The notes beneath the pieces were generated by a model. That model was not told the origin of the DNA, searched no databases, and saw only the letters and a list, made by a program, of their open reading frames with translations. The position numbers were made by a program, and so were the translations under genes. Source: Aeromicrobium senzhongii (GTDB lineage Bacteria; Actinomycetota; Actinomycetes; Propionibacteriales; Nocardioidaceae). From it: a stretch of DNA of 64,000 nt. Where the stretch lies: NCBI RefSeq assembly GCF_014334735.1, contig NZ_CP060587.1, forward strand, positions 1 to 64,000, in the 5' to 3' direction. Position 1 is the first letter of the stretch, and each line of letters starts with the position of its first letter. Shown here piece by piece: positions 54,552 through 62,363 of this stretch.

Positions 54552-55262
54552 TCACCCGATCTCCTCGCTGATCTGGACCGCGATCGTCGTGTTGCCCAAC
54601 CGGACGGTGGACCCGTTGCGCAGGAATGCTGCGTCCACGCGGCGTCCGTCGACGATGACCCCGTTGGTCGACCCGAGGTCGCGGATCTCGACGCCCGAGC
54701 CGAGGAACGAGATCTCGGCGTGGTTCCGGCTGATGCCCGGGTCGTCGATCTTGAGGTCGGCGCTGGAGCCCCGCCCGATCGTGATGCCGGGCGGATTCAC
54801 CGGGTGACGCAGGCCTCCGATGTCGAGGACGACCTTGGCGCGGCGTACCGCGGTGTCGGTGATCGGCTCGCCGCGCACCGGGGTGACGGACGCGTTGGAG
54901 GCGCTGACGATCGTGAACCGGCCGGTGTGCAGATCCTCGTCGAGGGCGAACTCGATGTGGAGCGGCCCGGCGGCGGTGTAGTGCTGCTCGGCGATGTGCT
55001 CCTTGAGCAGCGTCGCCAGCTCGCTCGAGAGCGTCGCCCCGTACGGCGCGAGGCGCTCGTGGTCGGCCGGCGAGAGTTCGACGGTGAAGTCGTTGGGCAC
55101 GAGCCTGCGCTCGCGGCTGATGATCGTGGCGTTCTGGTCGACCTCGCGCTGCAGGGCCGCGGCGATCTCGACCGGCTGGACGGCGCTGCGGAAGGCGCGC
55201 GCGAAGGCCCCGGTGACCGCACCTTCGAGGCGCTTCTCGAAGCGCTGCAGTACTCCGGCCAC
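54552..55262 (-). CDS. fhaA: FHA-domain protein FhaA (DUF3662)
   Basis: A 236-aa adaptor: N-terminal DUF3662 domain (residues about 1-120, MAGVLQRFEKRLEGAVTGAF and QPVEIAAALQREVDQ) and a C-terminal FHA domain (ITIGRGSSADLKIDD, GISRNHAEISFLG, RDLGSTNGVIVDG). The long disordered linker of the mycobacterial protein is short here. In mycobacteria FhaA recruits the MurJ pseudokinase complex. First gene of the leftward locus; 55263-55457 upstream holds its promoter region and that of tRNA-Leu. Confidence 0.93.
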   Translation of the reverse strand: MAGVLQRFEKRLEGAVTGAFARAFRSAVQPVEIAAALQREVDQNATIISRERRLVPNDFTVELSPADHERLAPYGATLSSELATLLKEHIAEQHYTAAGPLHIEFALDEDLHTGRFTIVSASNASVTPVRGEPITDTAVRRAKVVLDIGGLRHPVNPPGITIGRGSSADLKIDDPGISRNHAEISFLGSGVEIRDLGSTNGVIVDGRRVDAAFLRNGSTVRLGNTTIAVQISEEIG

Positions 55263-55457
55263 GGGTGCTCACCTCCTGGGCATGCGAACGACGGCGACGT
55301 CTGGTCCTGTTGATCGTATCGACACCCGACCACATCGGGGTCGTTCGCGCCTGCGACCCGCCGCACAGTGGGTCCACGGATCGCTGGGTGACCCACCGCG
55401 TTCGTGGTGCGGTGAGTGCCTGTTAGACTCTGACGTCGGTTCGGTTATCCGGACCAT

Positions 55458-55540
55458 GCGCGAGTGGCGGAATGGTAGACGCGCTGGCTTCAGGTGCCAG
55501 TGTCCGCAAGGGCGTGGGGGTTCAAATCCCCCCTCGCGCA
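55458..55540 (+). tRNA. tRNA-Leu (CAG)
   Basis: A type II tRNA with long variable arm: acceptor GCGCGAG with CTCGCGC, anticodon stem CTGGC/GCCAG with loop TTCAGGT (anticodon CAG at 55491-55493), variable arm around TGTCCGCAAGGGCGT and T-arm GGGGGTTCAAATCCCCC. Discriminator A at 55540; CCA not encoded. TAGACT at 55424-55429 is a likely -10 box. Confidence 0.96.
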
Positions 55541-55549
55541 CAGTGACAA

Positions 55550-55580
55550 GGGCCGGATCCCACGGGATCCGGCCCTTTCT
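55550..55580 (+). terminator. Rho-independent terminator of tRNA-Leu
   Basis: GGGCCGGATCC (55550-55560) pairs perfectly with GGATCCGGCCC (55565-55575) around CACG, followed by TTTCT. It begins nine bases after the tRNA. Confidence 0.92.
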
Positions 55581-55621
55581 CGTTCCCCGGTGACGACCGC
55601 GTGCGCCCGTAGCATCGTCAG

Positions 55622-56251
55622 ATGCTCCTGTTGTCCGATCCATCCGTCGCGGCCGTCCCGGTGCACGACCTCGGCGAGCCGCTGGTCGACGTCCGTGAGC
55701 TCGGACTGGCCCTCGATCACCGCAAGGCGGACCCGCAGGGGTCGTGGGCGCGGGTGCGTGAGGGAGTGGGCCGGCGCCTGGTCCGCGCCCAGCAACTCCT
55801 GCCCGAGGGCTTCTCGCTGCTGGTTGTCGAGTGCCATCGACCGGCCGCCCTGCAGCAGCGGTACTTCGACGAGCACTGCGCGGAGCTCGCGGCGACGCGT
55901 CCTGGCCGCAATGCCGAGCAGGTGGCGATCGAGGCGAGCCAGCACATCTCGCCCCCGGGCGTGGCGCCGCACCCGTGCGGCGCGGCGGTGGACCTCACGC
56001 TGGCGGTGGACGGACGCGAGCTCGATCTGGGCACGCGGGTGAACGCCACGCCCGACGAGAGCGACGAGGCCTGCTTCACGGCGGCGACGAACGTCCCCGC
56101 CGAGGCGCACCGGCTGCGCGACGTCTTGGGCGCGGCGATGTCGGGCGCGGGTTTGGTGAACTATCCGCCCGAGTGGTGGCACTGGTCCTTCGGCGACCGC
56201 TACTGGGCCACCGTCACGGGCGCACCGGCGGCGCTGTACGCCCCGATCTGA
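55622..56251 (+). CDS. VanX-like D-Ala-D-Ala dipeptidase (M15 family)
   Basis: A 209-aa zinc peptidase of family M15D. Zinc ligands appear in PHPCGAAVDLTL (His and Asp) and EWWHWSFGDRYW (His after the catalytic Glu); the upstream LVVECHRP holds the conserved Arg. Housekeeping members cleave D-Ala-D-Ala or related wall dipeptides; no vancomycin-resistance genes (vanH, vanA, vanS) are near, so resistance is not implied. No signal peptide, hence cytoplasmic. TAGCAT lies six bases before the ATG, suggesting leaderless translation. Confidence 0.87.
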   Translation: MLLLSDPSVAAVPVHDLGEPLVDVRELGLALDHRKADPQGSWARVREGVGRRLVRAQQLLPEGFSLLVVECHRPAALQQRYFDEHCAELAATRPGRNAEQVAIEASQHISPPGVAPHPCGAAVDLTLAVDGRELDLGTRVNATPDESDEACFTAATNVPAEAHRLRDVLGAAMSGAGLVNYPPEWWHWSFGDRYWATVTGAPAALYAPI

Positions 56252-56257
56252 ACCGGG

Positions 56258-56304
56258 AACGCCGATGGCCCCGAGGAAGACCTCGGGGCCATCGGCGTTG
56301 CTGT
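56258..56304. terminator. Bidirectional terminator
   Basis: A perfect 19-base stem (56258-56276 with 56281-56299; AACGCCGATGGCCCCGAGG on the left) and loop AAGA, followed by GCTGTTCTT on the right. It separates the dipeptidase from the convergent DUF4235 gene and can act for both. Confidence 0.92.
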
Positions 56305-56355
56305 TCTTATGACGTCGTCTCTACGTTGAGCCGACGTTCCGAGCGCGAGAAGCGC

Positions 56356-56658
56356 TCAGTCGCCGGGCCACTCGCCGGTCGCCTTGGCGAACGCCTTGGC
56401 TCCCTGACGCTGGACGATCGCCCGGATGCCGGAGAAGATCGCGCCCTGGACGACCGCGGCCAGCACGATCTCCTTGAGCGGGAACTCCGACTGGGTCGGC
56501 CCGGGGGCGTCCCCGGTGCTGTTCGGACTGGCCCGTTTCCAGATCTGCTTGAAGATCGCGGTGGCGATGACCCCCGCGACGATCGAGGAGATCAGTCCGA
56601 TCGGCTGGTACAGGATCTTGGCCGACGTGCTGGCCTTGCCCTGCTTCGAGCCGGCCAT
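56356..56658 (-). CDS. DUF4235 membrane protein
   Basis: A 100-aa protein with two hydrophobic segments: ILYQPIGLISSIVAGVIATAIF and LKEIVLAAVVQGAIFSGIRAI (shortened here to the core), separated by a polar loop with the family motif FKQIWKRA. Basic tail with FAKATGEWPGD. DUF4235 proteins are actinobacterial and of unknown function. Its ATG overlaps the WhiB stop, so it is co-translated with that regulator. Confidence 0.85.
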   Translation of the reverse strand: MAGSKQGKASTSAKILYQPIGLISSIVAGVIATAIFKQIWKRASPNSTGDAPGPTQSEFPLKEIVLAAVVQGAIFSGIRAIVQRQGAKAFAKATGEWPGD

Positions 56659-56948
56659 CAGACCGCGGCCGACACGCGGCCGGCCAGGATCTCGGCGCGT
56701 TCGGACTCGGTGAGTCCGCCCCAGACGCCGTACGGCTCCTGGACGGCGAGCGCGTGCTCGCGGCACCGGTCGATGACCGGACACGTGGCACAGACCGCCT
56801 TGGCGGACTCTTCGCGACGGTGACGCTTCATGCCGCGTTCGGCTTCGGGTGAGAAGAAGACCGAGGAATCGACGCCCATGCAGGCGCCATCCCACTGCCA
56901 TTCGTAGGACTCGATGATCGGCGACGGAAGTCGCTTGATGTTAACCAT
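56658..56948 (-). CDS. WhiB-family iron-sulfur regulator, WhiB3/WhiD type
   Basis: A 96-aa Wbl protein with the four cluster-binding cysteines C23, C53, C56 and C62 (AVCATCPVIDRC) and the turn GVWGG at 74-78. MGVDSSVFFSPEAERG and EPYGVWGGLTESER match the WhiB3 (mycobacteria) / WhiD (Streptomyces) branch, which binds a 4Fe-4S cluster and the housekeeping sigma factor in redox or developmental control. It is divergent from the CarH-like gene. The basic C-terminal tail is short (RVSAAV), so direct DNA contact may be weak. Confidence 0.92.
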   Translation of the reverse strand: MVNIKRLPSPIIESYEWQWDGACMGVDSSVFFSPEAERGMKRHRREESAKAVCATCPVIDRCREHALAVQEPYGVWGGLTESERAEILAGRVSAAV

Positions 56949-57031
56949 GAAACCTGCCCCTTCCCCAAGGGTGAGGATTTGACCCGGGCTGGGTGCACAA
57001 CCCGGTCAAGTAGTCCGACCGTACTAGTCAA

Positions 57032-57077
57032 TCTATTCACTTGGCAAGTAGCTTGAATAAGTTTTAGGATCTGACCC
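57032..57077 (+). promoter_or_regulatory. Leaderless promoter with nested palindromes
   Basis: TTGGCA (57041-57046) as -35 and TAGGAT (57065-57070) as -10, 18 bases apart, with the ATG seven bases after -10. Around -35 lie the palindrome ACTTGGCAAGT and a wider TATTCA...TGAATA repeat (57034-57059), likely operator sites for the encoded regulator. Confidence 0.7.
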
Positions 57078-57959
57078 ATGCACCGCCGGTGGACCGTGGG
57101 CGCGCTCTCCGAAATGCTGGGAATCGCCGCCCCGACGCTTCGCACGTGGGAGCGTCGATACGGCGTGGGGCCCACGTTCCGTACGACGGGCGGCCACCGG
57201 CGCTACACGATCATCGACGCCGACCGGGTGGCCACGATGGCCCGGTTCATCGAGGACGGACTCTCGGCCCACGACGCGGCCGACCGGGTCAAGCGACTGG
57301 CGCCGCACGAGCTCGCGGCCATCGTCGGGTCCGGCCCGGAAGGACTACGTGCCTCCGGCCACGAACAGGCGGTCTTCGAGATTCTCGCCGGCACGAAGGA
57401 GTTCGACGCGGCCAAGGTCCAGTCGGTCGCTGAGAACGCCATCGCGCGCTTCGGCATCGAGGAGGCCTGGGACGAGGTGATCGCCCCGGCGATGATCGAG
57501 GTCGGCGTGCAGTGGGCGGACGGCCGGCTGGGCGTCGCGTCCGAGCATCTCGTGACCGCCGGCATCCTGAGCGCGCTGAGGGCCGCGGCGCACGAGCACC
57601 CCACCCGGGGCCCGTCCCGGGTCGTCCTGGCGTGCATCGAGGAGGAGCAGCACAAGCTGCCCATCGTCGCCCTCGGCGCGGCGCTGGCCAAGCGTGGTCA
57701 TCCCTGGACCGAGCTGGGCGCACGCCTGCCGATCGAGTCGCTCGAGGCGTTCGTCACGAGCAGCAGTCCCGCGGCCGTGTTCCTGTGGGCCTCCTACGTC
57801 GGGCCGTCCGAGGAGGACCTGGTCCGGCTGGAGTCCCTGGGCCGGAGCACGCGCCTGCTCCTGGGCGGCACCGGATGGCCCGACGGCATGGCCACCTCGC
57901 ACTCGTTGTCCCAGGCCGCGGCGCAGTTGCATGAGGCGCTGAGCCAGCCCCTACCCTGA
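57078..57959 (+). CDS. MerR-family regulator with B12-binding domain (CarH/LitR-like)
   Basis: A 293-aa regulator. Residues 1-70: MerR winged helix-turn-helix (LSEMLGIAAPTLRTWERRYG, GGHRRYT). Residues 90-165: the four-helix bundle with W146-x9-E156-H157 (WADGRLGVASEH), the signature that caps adenosylcobalamin in CarH photoreceptors. Residues 175-290: a cobalamin-binding Rossmann fold with His192 in EEEQHKLPIVALG; the usual D/E-x-H-x-x-G has Pro at the Gly position. CarH tetramers hold DNA in the dark and release it in light, controlling carotenoid genes. The carotenoid operon of this window is a possible target (inference). Confidence 0.88.
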   Translation: MHRRWTVGALSEMLGIAAPTLRTWERRYGVGPTFRTTGGHRRYTIIDADRVATMARFIEDGLSAHDAADRVKRLAPHELAAIVGSGPEGLRASGHEQAVFEILAGTKEFDAAKVQSVAENAIARFGIEEAWDEVIAPAMIEVGVQWADGRLGVASEHLVTAGILSALRAAAHEHPTRGPSRVVLACIEEEQHKLPIVALGAALAKRGHPWTELGARLPIESLEAFVTSSSPAAVFLWASYVGPSEEDLVRLESLGRSTRLLLGGTGWPDGMATSHSLSQAAAQLHEALSQPLP

Positions 57960-57963
57960 TGCC

Positions 57964-58767
57964 ATGGCCGAACCCCATGTCGTCACCGAGATCGAAGGGC
58001 CCATCGCCCACGTCTGGCTGAACCGCCCCGACAAGTTGAACGGGATCACGTTCGACGTGCTCGACGGGCTGATGGAGGCGGCGGACCGGATCGAGGCCGA
58101 TCCCAACGTTCGCGTGGTCCTGCTCGAGGGTCGCGGACCGTCGTTCTGCGCCGGTCTGGACTTCGGCTCGGTGATGGGCGACAAGAAGCGCGTCACGCGT
58201 TACTTCCTGCCGAACCCGTTCAAGGGGACGAACCGGTTCCAGGAGCCCTTGTGGGCCTGGCGCCGGCTCTCGGTCCCGGTCATCGCCGTCACCCGCGGTC
58301 ACGTGTTCGGCGGCGGCATCCAGCTCGCGCTGGCCGCGGACTTCCGGTTCACGTCGCCGGACTGCCAGTGGTCGATCCTCGAGGCGAAGTGGGGCCTGGT
58401 TCCGGACATGAGCGGCACCGTCGCCCTGTCCGAGTTGGTCGGCGCCGACCTGGCCAAGCGCCTCGTGATGACCGGCGAGATCTTCTCCGGCGAGAAGGCC
58501 GTCGAGTACGGCATCGCCTCGGGGGTCGCCGAGGACCCGCTCAAGCCGGCTCTCGAGCTGGTCGACCAGCTCCTGGCGCGCTCGCCGGACTCGGTCGCGG
58601 CGTCCAAGCGATTGCTCAACGAGACGCGTCGCGCGCAGCCCCGCCGGGCGTTCTCGCTGGAGCGCAAGCTGCAGCGTGCGATGTTCAAGTCGCCCAACAC
58701 CGCCATCGCCCGCAAGGCCGGCATGGCCAAGACCGAGCCGGAGTTCGGCCCGCGCACCTTCGGCTGA
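57964..58767 (+). CDS. Crotonase/enoyl-CoA hydratase family protein
   Basis: A 267-aa crotonase-fold enzyme. Oxyanion hole: SFCAGLDFGSVMG and GHVFGGGIQLALAADFRF; the acid/base region is SILEAKWGLVPDMSGTVALS, where an Asp is in the position used by isomerase-type members. This pattern resembles delta-enoyl-CoA isomerases (Asp in place of one Glu) more than classic hydratases. It follows the CarH-like gene by five bases and so is probably in its transcript. Confidence 0.88.
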   Translation: MAEPHVVTEIEGPIAHVWLNRPDKLNGITFDVLDGLMEAADRIEADPNVRVVLLEGRGPSFCAGLDFGSVMGDKKRVTRYFLPNPFKGTNRFQEPLWAWRRLSVPVIAVTRGHVFGGGIQLALAADFRFTSPDCQWSILEAKWGLVPDMSGTVALSELVGADLAKRLVMTGEIFSGEKAVEYGIASGVAEDPLKPALELVDQLLARSPDSVAASKRLLNETRRAQPRRAFSLERKLQRAMFKSPNTAIARKAGMAKTEPEFGPRTFG

Positions 58768-58815
58768 GCCCGTGCGTCGGTGCTCTCGTCAGCCTGTGAT
58801 TGTTAGGGTTGCCCG

Positions 58816-59580
58816 GTGAACGAGGACAAGCCGAGCAAGAAGGTCGCCGACCAGTACGACCGGGGTTACGACTACACCCAGTACTGGAACAACCGCGACT
58901 ACGAGAACGCCGCCGAGCAGGTGGCGATTCGCCGTCTGTTGCGGGGCCGCCACTTCGCCAAGGCCGCCGACGTCGGCGGTGGCTTCGGCCGCCTCGCGCT
59001 GTTGCTGCGCGAGTACGCCGACCGGGTCACGCTCGCCGAGCCCAGCCAGACGCAGCTCGATGCCGCCGAGAAGTTCCTCGCCGGCACCGATGTCATCCGC
59101 GAGCGTCAGCAGGCCGACGCCCTGAAGTTCGACGACGGCGAGCTGGACCTCATCACGATGGTCCGCGTCATGCACCACATCCCCGAGCCCACTGACGAGT
59201 TCGCCGAGATCGCCCGCGTCCTCGCGCCCGGCGGCACCGCGATCATCGAGGTCGCCAACTACGGCCACTTCAAGAACCGTCGCGCCTTCAAGAAGGCCGG
59301 CAAGGCGCTGCCGAAGGAGCCCGTCAGCATCCGCACTGTCGCGGCCGACGAGCCCGACGCGATCGCGTTCGTCAACCACAACATCGACACGGTCGTGAGC
59401 CAGTTGGCCGCTGCGGGCCTGACTCTGCAGCGCAAGCTCTCGGTCTCGAACCTGCGCAGCCAGAAGCTCAAGCGGATCGTGCCGACGAAGGTCCTCGTGG
59501 CCGTCGAGCGCGTCCTGCAGAAGCCGCTGGCCGCCAGCGACTTCGGTCCCTCGATCTTCTTGGAACTGCGCAAGAACTGA
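58816..59580 (+). CDS. Class I SAM-dependent methyltransferase
   Basis: A 254-aa Methyltransf_11-type enzyme: motif I ADVGGGFGRLALLLREYAD near residue 55, the acidic residue after strand 2 in VTLAEPSQTQL, motif for strand 4 ELDLITMVRVMHHIPEPTDE and post-motif LAPGGTAIIEVANYG. The N-terminal YDYTQYWNNRDYENAAE stretch is typical of small-molecule methylases. Substrate unknown. TAGGGT at 58804-58809 lies six bases before the GTG, suggesting a leaderless mRNA. It is followed one base later by the YigZ-family gene. Confidence 0.88.
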   Translation: MNEDKPSKKVADQYDRGYDYTQYWNNRDYENAAEQVAIRRLLRGRHFAKAADVGGGFGRLALLLREYADRVTLAEPSQTQLDAAEKFLAGTDVIRERQQADALKFDDGELDLITMVRVMHHIPEPTDEFAEIARVLAPGGTAIIEVANYGHFKNRRAFKKAGKALPKEPVSIRTVAADEPDAIAFVNHNIDTVVSQLAAAGLTLQRKLSVSNLRSQKLKRIVPTKVLVAVERVLQKPLAASDFGPSIFLELRKN

Positions 59581-59581
59581 G

Positions 59582-60184
59582 GTGGCGGCCTACCGCACGA
59601 TCGATCGACCGCTCGGCGGCACCGCCGAGGCCGAGATCGTCGTGCTCCGGTCGCGTTTCCTGGCGCGGGCCGGCCGGGTCGAGGACGAGGCCTCCGCGCG
59701 CTCGCTGATCGCGGAGGTCCGTGCCACCCACCACGACGCCCGTCACCACTGCACCGCGTTCGTCATCGGCCCGGACGGGTCCCTGCGCCGGAGCAATGAC
59801 GACGGCGAGCCCTCGGGCACCGCGGGCCGGCCCATCCTCGAGGTCGTCTCGGGTCGCGAGGTCAGCGACGTGGTGGTCGTGGTGACGCGCTGGTTCGGTG
59901 GCACGCTGCTGGGGGCCGGCGGTCTCGGGCGCGCCTACGGCGACGCCACCGCCGCGGTCCTCGACGTCGCCGGAACGCGCGAGCGGGTGCTGTGGCGCCG
60001 CGCCCGGATCGTGGCGCCGGTCGCCGAGGTCGGAGCGCTCGAGAACCGGTTGCGGCGCAGCACCGACGTCATCGAGGTGTCGTACGGCGCCGAGCAGGTC
60101 ACCTACGAGGTGGCGGCGCCGGATCTGGGGGTGCTCGATCGACTCGAGTACGAGGAGCTGGACCCGGTCTGGCGCGACGCCTGA
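59582..60184 (+). CDS. YigZ/IMPACT-family protein (UPF0029)
   Basis: A 200-aa protein of the YigZ/YvyE family, related to the eukaryotic IMPACT translational regulator. The family signature is plain: HHCTAFVIGPDGSLRRSNDDGEPSGTAG (cited as NDDGEPSGTAGRPIL) and VTRWFGGTLLGAGGLGRAYG, with a C-terminal DUF1949 ferredoxin-like domain. The biochemical role is unsettled. Start GTG one base after the methyltransferase stop, so likely one operon. Confidence 0.92.
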   Translation: MAAYRTIDRPLGGTAEAEIVVLRSRFLARAGRVEDEASARSLIAEVRATHHDARHHCTAFVIGPDGSLRRSNDDGEPSGTAGRPILEVVSGREVSDVVVVVTRWFGGTLLGAGGLGRAYGDATAAVLDVAGTRERVLWRRARIVAPVAEVGALENRLRRSTDVIEVSYGAEQVTYEVAAPDLGVLDRLEYEELDPVWRDA

Positions 60185-60193
60185 CCCGTCGCG

Positions 60194-60712
60194 TCACGGC
60201 AGGCGCTTGAGCACCTCGCGCACGTGGGTCAGGGCGTCCGGGTGGGCCAGGCCGGTGGTGTCGTCGAAGTAGAGGCCGTCGCCGATCAACTGGATCGTGC
60301 GGGCGAGCGCGACGTCGCCGAGGTGCTCGTTCAGCACGTCGAACCAGGCCTCGCGGATCTCGGCCAGGGCCGTGCGGGCACCGGCGTCGTTCTCCTGCGC
60401 GATGCGTGAGGCGGCGATCAGGGCACGATCGAAGTCGCTGCCGGAGTCGACCGAGGTCTCGAGGTAGAACTCGACGGGCCCCTGGGGTGCGGACAGCATC
60501 TTCGCCACGTCCGCGCGCGCCTGTTCGCGCAGCCGCTCGACCATCCCGTCGACCAGCGCCTCGCGGCTGTGGAAGTGGTAGAGCAGTCCGCCCTTGGACA
60601 CGCCGGCTTCGGCGGCCACCGCGTCGAGGGTGGCCGCGCGGCTGCCGGTGCTGACCAGGAGTCGCTCGAAGGCGTCGAGGACGCGGTCGCGGGTGCTGCG
60701 TTCCTCGGCCAT
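60194..60712 (-). CDS. TetR-family repressor of the adjacent MFS exporter
   Basis: A 172-aa TetR protein. N-terminal helix-turn-helix: TRDRVLDAFERLLVSTGSRA, TLDAVAAEAGVSKGGLLYHF and HSREALVDGM. The C-terminal ligand domain (TetR_C type) is short. It is divergent from the MFS gene, and a near-perfect 28-base palindrome overlaps the exporter promoter. That layout is the standard drug-induced efflux module, as with QacR/QacA. Confidence 0.92.
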   Translation of the reverse strand: MAEERSTRDRVLDAFERLLVSTGSRAATLDAVAAEAGVSKGGLLYHFHSREALVDGMVERLREQARADVAKMLSAPQGPVEFYLETSVDSGSDFDRALIAASRIAQENDAGARTALAEIREAWFDVLNEHLGDVALARTIQLIGDGLYFDDTTGLAHPDALTHVREVLKRLP

Positions 60713-60802
60713 GCACCCAGCCTAGTGAGTGCGGCTCGCGGCGGGGGCGACACGCCCGAAGCCGTGACCCCGGTCACGAAAACGACTGTGACACCAGTCC
60801 TT

Positions 60803-60833
60803 TTGGAACTGTACCGTCTGGACGGTATAGTTC
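60803..60833 (+). promoter_or_regulatory. MFS promoter overlapped by a TetR operator
   Basis: Promoter: TTGGAA (60803-60808), 17 bases, TATAGT (60826-60831). Operator: arms GAACTGTACCGTC (60806-60818) and GACGGTATAGTTC (60821-60833) around TG, 12 of 13 pairs matching. Bound repressor would cover both promoter elements. The ATG of the exporter lies seven bases after -10. Confidence 0.88.
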
Positions 60834-60838
60834 TTCTG

Positions 60839-62344
60839 ATGTCGTCGTTCACCTCCTCCACCACGCGCGCCGGCCGCCGCGAATGGACCGCGCTGGCCGT
60901 GCTGATGATCCCTGTCCTGCTCGTGTCGGTGGACAACACGGTGCTGTCCTTCGCCCTGCCGGAGATCAGTCAGTCGCTGCGCCCGGGCGGCAACCAGCTG
61001 ATGTGGATCGTCGACATCTACGCCCTGATGCTGGCGGGGCTGCTCATCGCGATGGGCAGCCTCGGCGACCGGATCGGGCGCCGTCGCCTGCTCGTGATCG
61101 GCGCGGTCGGATTCGGTGGCGCGTCGGCCCTCGCCGCCTTCAGCTCGTCCCCCGAGATGCTGATCGCCGGCCGGGCGTTGCTCGGGTTCTTCGGTGCGAC
61201 GCTGATGCCCTCGACGCTGTCGCTGATCCGCAACATCTTCGAGGACGCGCGCGACCGCCGGACGGCCATCGCCGCCTGGGCCTCGATGTTCTCCGGCGGC
61301 GCCGTGCTCGGCCCGGTCGTGGGTGGCTACCTGCTGGAGCACTTCTGGTGGGGCTCGGTCTTCCTGCTGAACGTCCCGATGATCATCGTCTTCGTGCCGC
61401 TCGCCCTGGCGACGATCCCGGAGTCCCGCGATCCCCAGCCGGGCCCGTTCGATCCGATCTCGGTGGTCCTGTCGCTGCTCGCGATGGTGCCGCTGGTCTT
61501 CGCGATCAAGCACGGCGCCGGCCACGGTCTGGACGACACGACCCTCGCGTCGCTGGCGCTGGGCATCGTGGCCGGGTGGCTGTTCGTCCGCCGCCAGCAG
61601 CGCAGCTCCTCGCCGATGCTGGACCTGACGCTGTTCCGCAACCCCGTGTTCAGCGGGGCGCTCGCGGCCAACGCGCTCAGCCTCATGGCGCTCGCCGGCT
61701 TCCTGTTCTTCGGTGCCCAGTTGCTGCAGCTGGTGCTGGGCCTGTCGCCGATGGAGTCGGCGTTGGTGCTCGTCCCGGGCTCGGTCGCCACCATGGTGGC
61801 CGGCTTCGCGGCCGTGCGCGTGGTCGAGCACATCCCGCCGCGCACCCTCGTGCCGCTGAGCTTCGTCCTGTCCGCCGGCGGTTACGCGCTCGCGGCGTTC
61901 ACCGGGCACCCGACGGTGGTCTCGGTGATGGTGGCCTTCACCATCTTGGGCATCGGGATCGGACTGGCAGAGACGATCACGAACGACCTGATCCTGTCCA
62001 GCGTGCCGCCGCAGAAGGCCGGTGCCGCCTCGGCGATCTCCGAGACGGCGTACGAGATCGGCGCGGTCCTCGGCACGGCCGTGCTCGGCAGCGTGCTGAC
62101 CGCGACCTTCCGGTCGAACCTGACCATCCCGTCGGTCGCGCAGTACGGCGAGAACGAGAACGCCTTCGAGACGCTCGGCAGCACGATGCAGTTCGCCGAG
62201 AAGTTCGGAGACCCGGTGCAGGGCTGGATCGAGGCGTCGGCCGCGTCCGCGTTCGACCTGGGCGTCCAGTTCACGGCCGGTGCCGCGATCTTCGTCGCGC
62301 TGGGCGCGGCCCTCGTCTCGCGACGGACCCTGCGACGCGGCTGA
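60839..62344 (+). CDS. MFS drug exporter, DHA2 family (QacA/SmvA-like)
   Basis: A 501-aa proton antiporter with about 14 membrane helices. Motif D1 appears as VDNTVLSFALPEIS in helix 1, motif A as GSLGDRIGRRRLL, and motif C as SGGAVLGPVVGGYLLEHFWWG. Family members export quaternary ammonium compounds and other cationic drugs; the true substrate is unknown. The start is the ATG at 60839, fitting a leaderless transcript. Control by the divergent TetR repressor is strongly suggested by the operator. Confidence 0.93.
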   Translation: MSSFTSSTTRAGRREWTALAVLMIPVLLVSVDNTVLSFALPEISQSLRPGGNQLMWIVDIYALMLAGLLIAMGSLGDRIGRRRLLVIGAVGFGGASALAAFSSSPEMLIAGRALLGFFGATLMPSTLSLIRNIFEDARDRRTAIAAWASMFSGGAVLGPVVGGYLLEHFWWGSVFLLNVPMIIVFVPLALATIPESRDPQPGPFDPISVVLSLLAMVPLVFAIKHGAGHGLDDTTLASLALGIVAGWLFVRRQQRSSSPMLDLTLFRNPVFSGALAANALSLMALAGFLFFGAQLLQLVLGLSPMESALVLVPGSVATMVAGFAAVRVVEHIPPRTLVPLSFVLSAGGYALAAFTGHPTVVSVMVAFTILGIGIGLAETITNDLILSSVPPQKAGAASAISETAYEIGAVLGTAVLGSVLTATFRSNLTIPSVAQYGENENAFETLGSTMQFAEKFGDPVQGWIEASAASAFDLGVQFTAGAAIFVALGAALVSRRTLRRG

Positions 62345-62363
62345 TCGGGCTTACACTCGGCCC

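Noticed and set aside
55622..56251. Vancomycin resistance determinant (vanX)
   Set aside because: No vanH, vanA or vanRS genes are near. Stand-alone VanX-like dipeptidases are common housekeeping genes.
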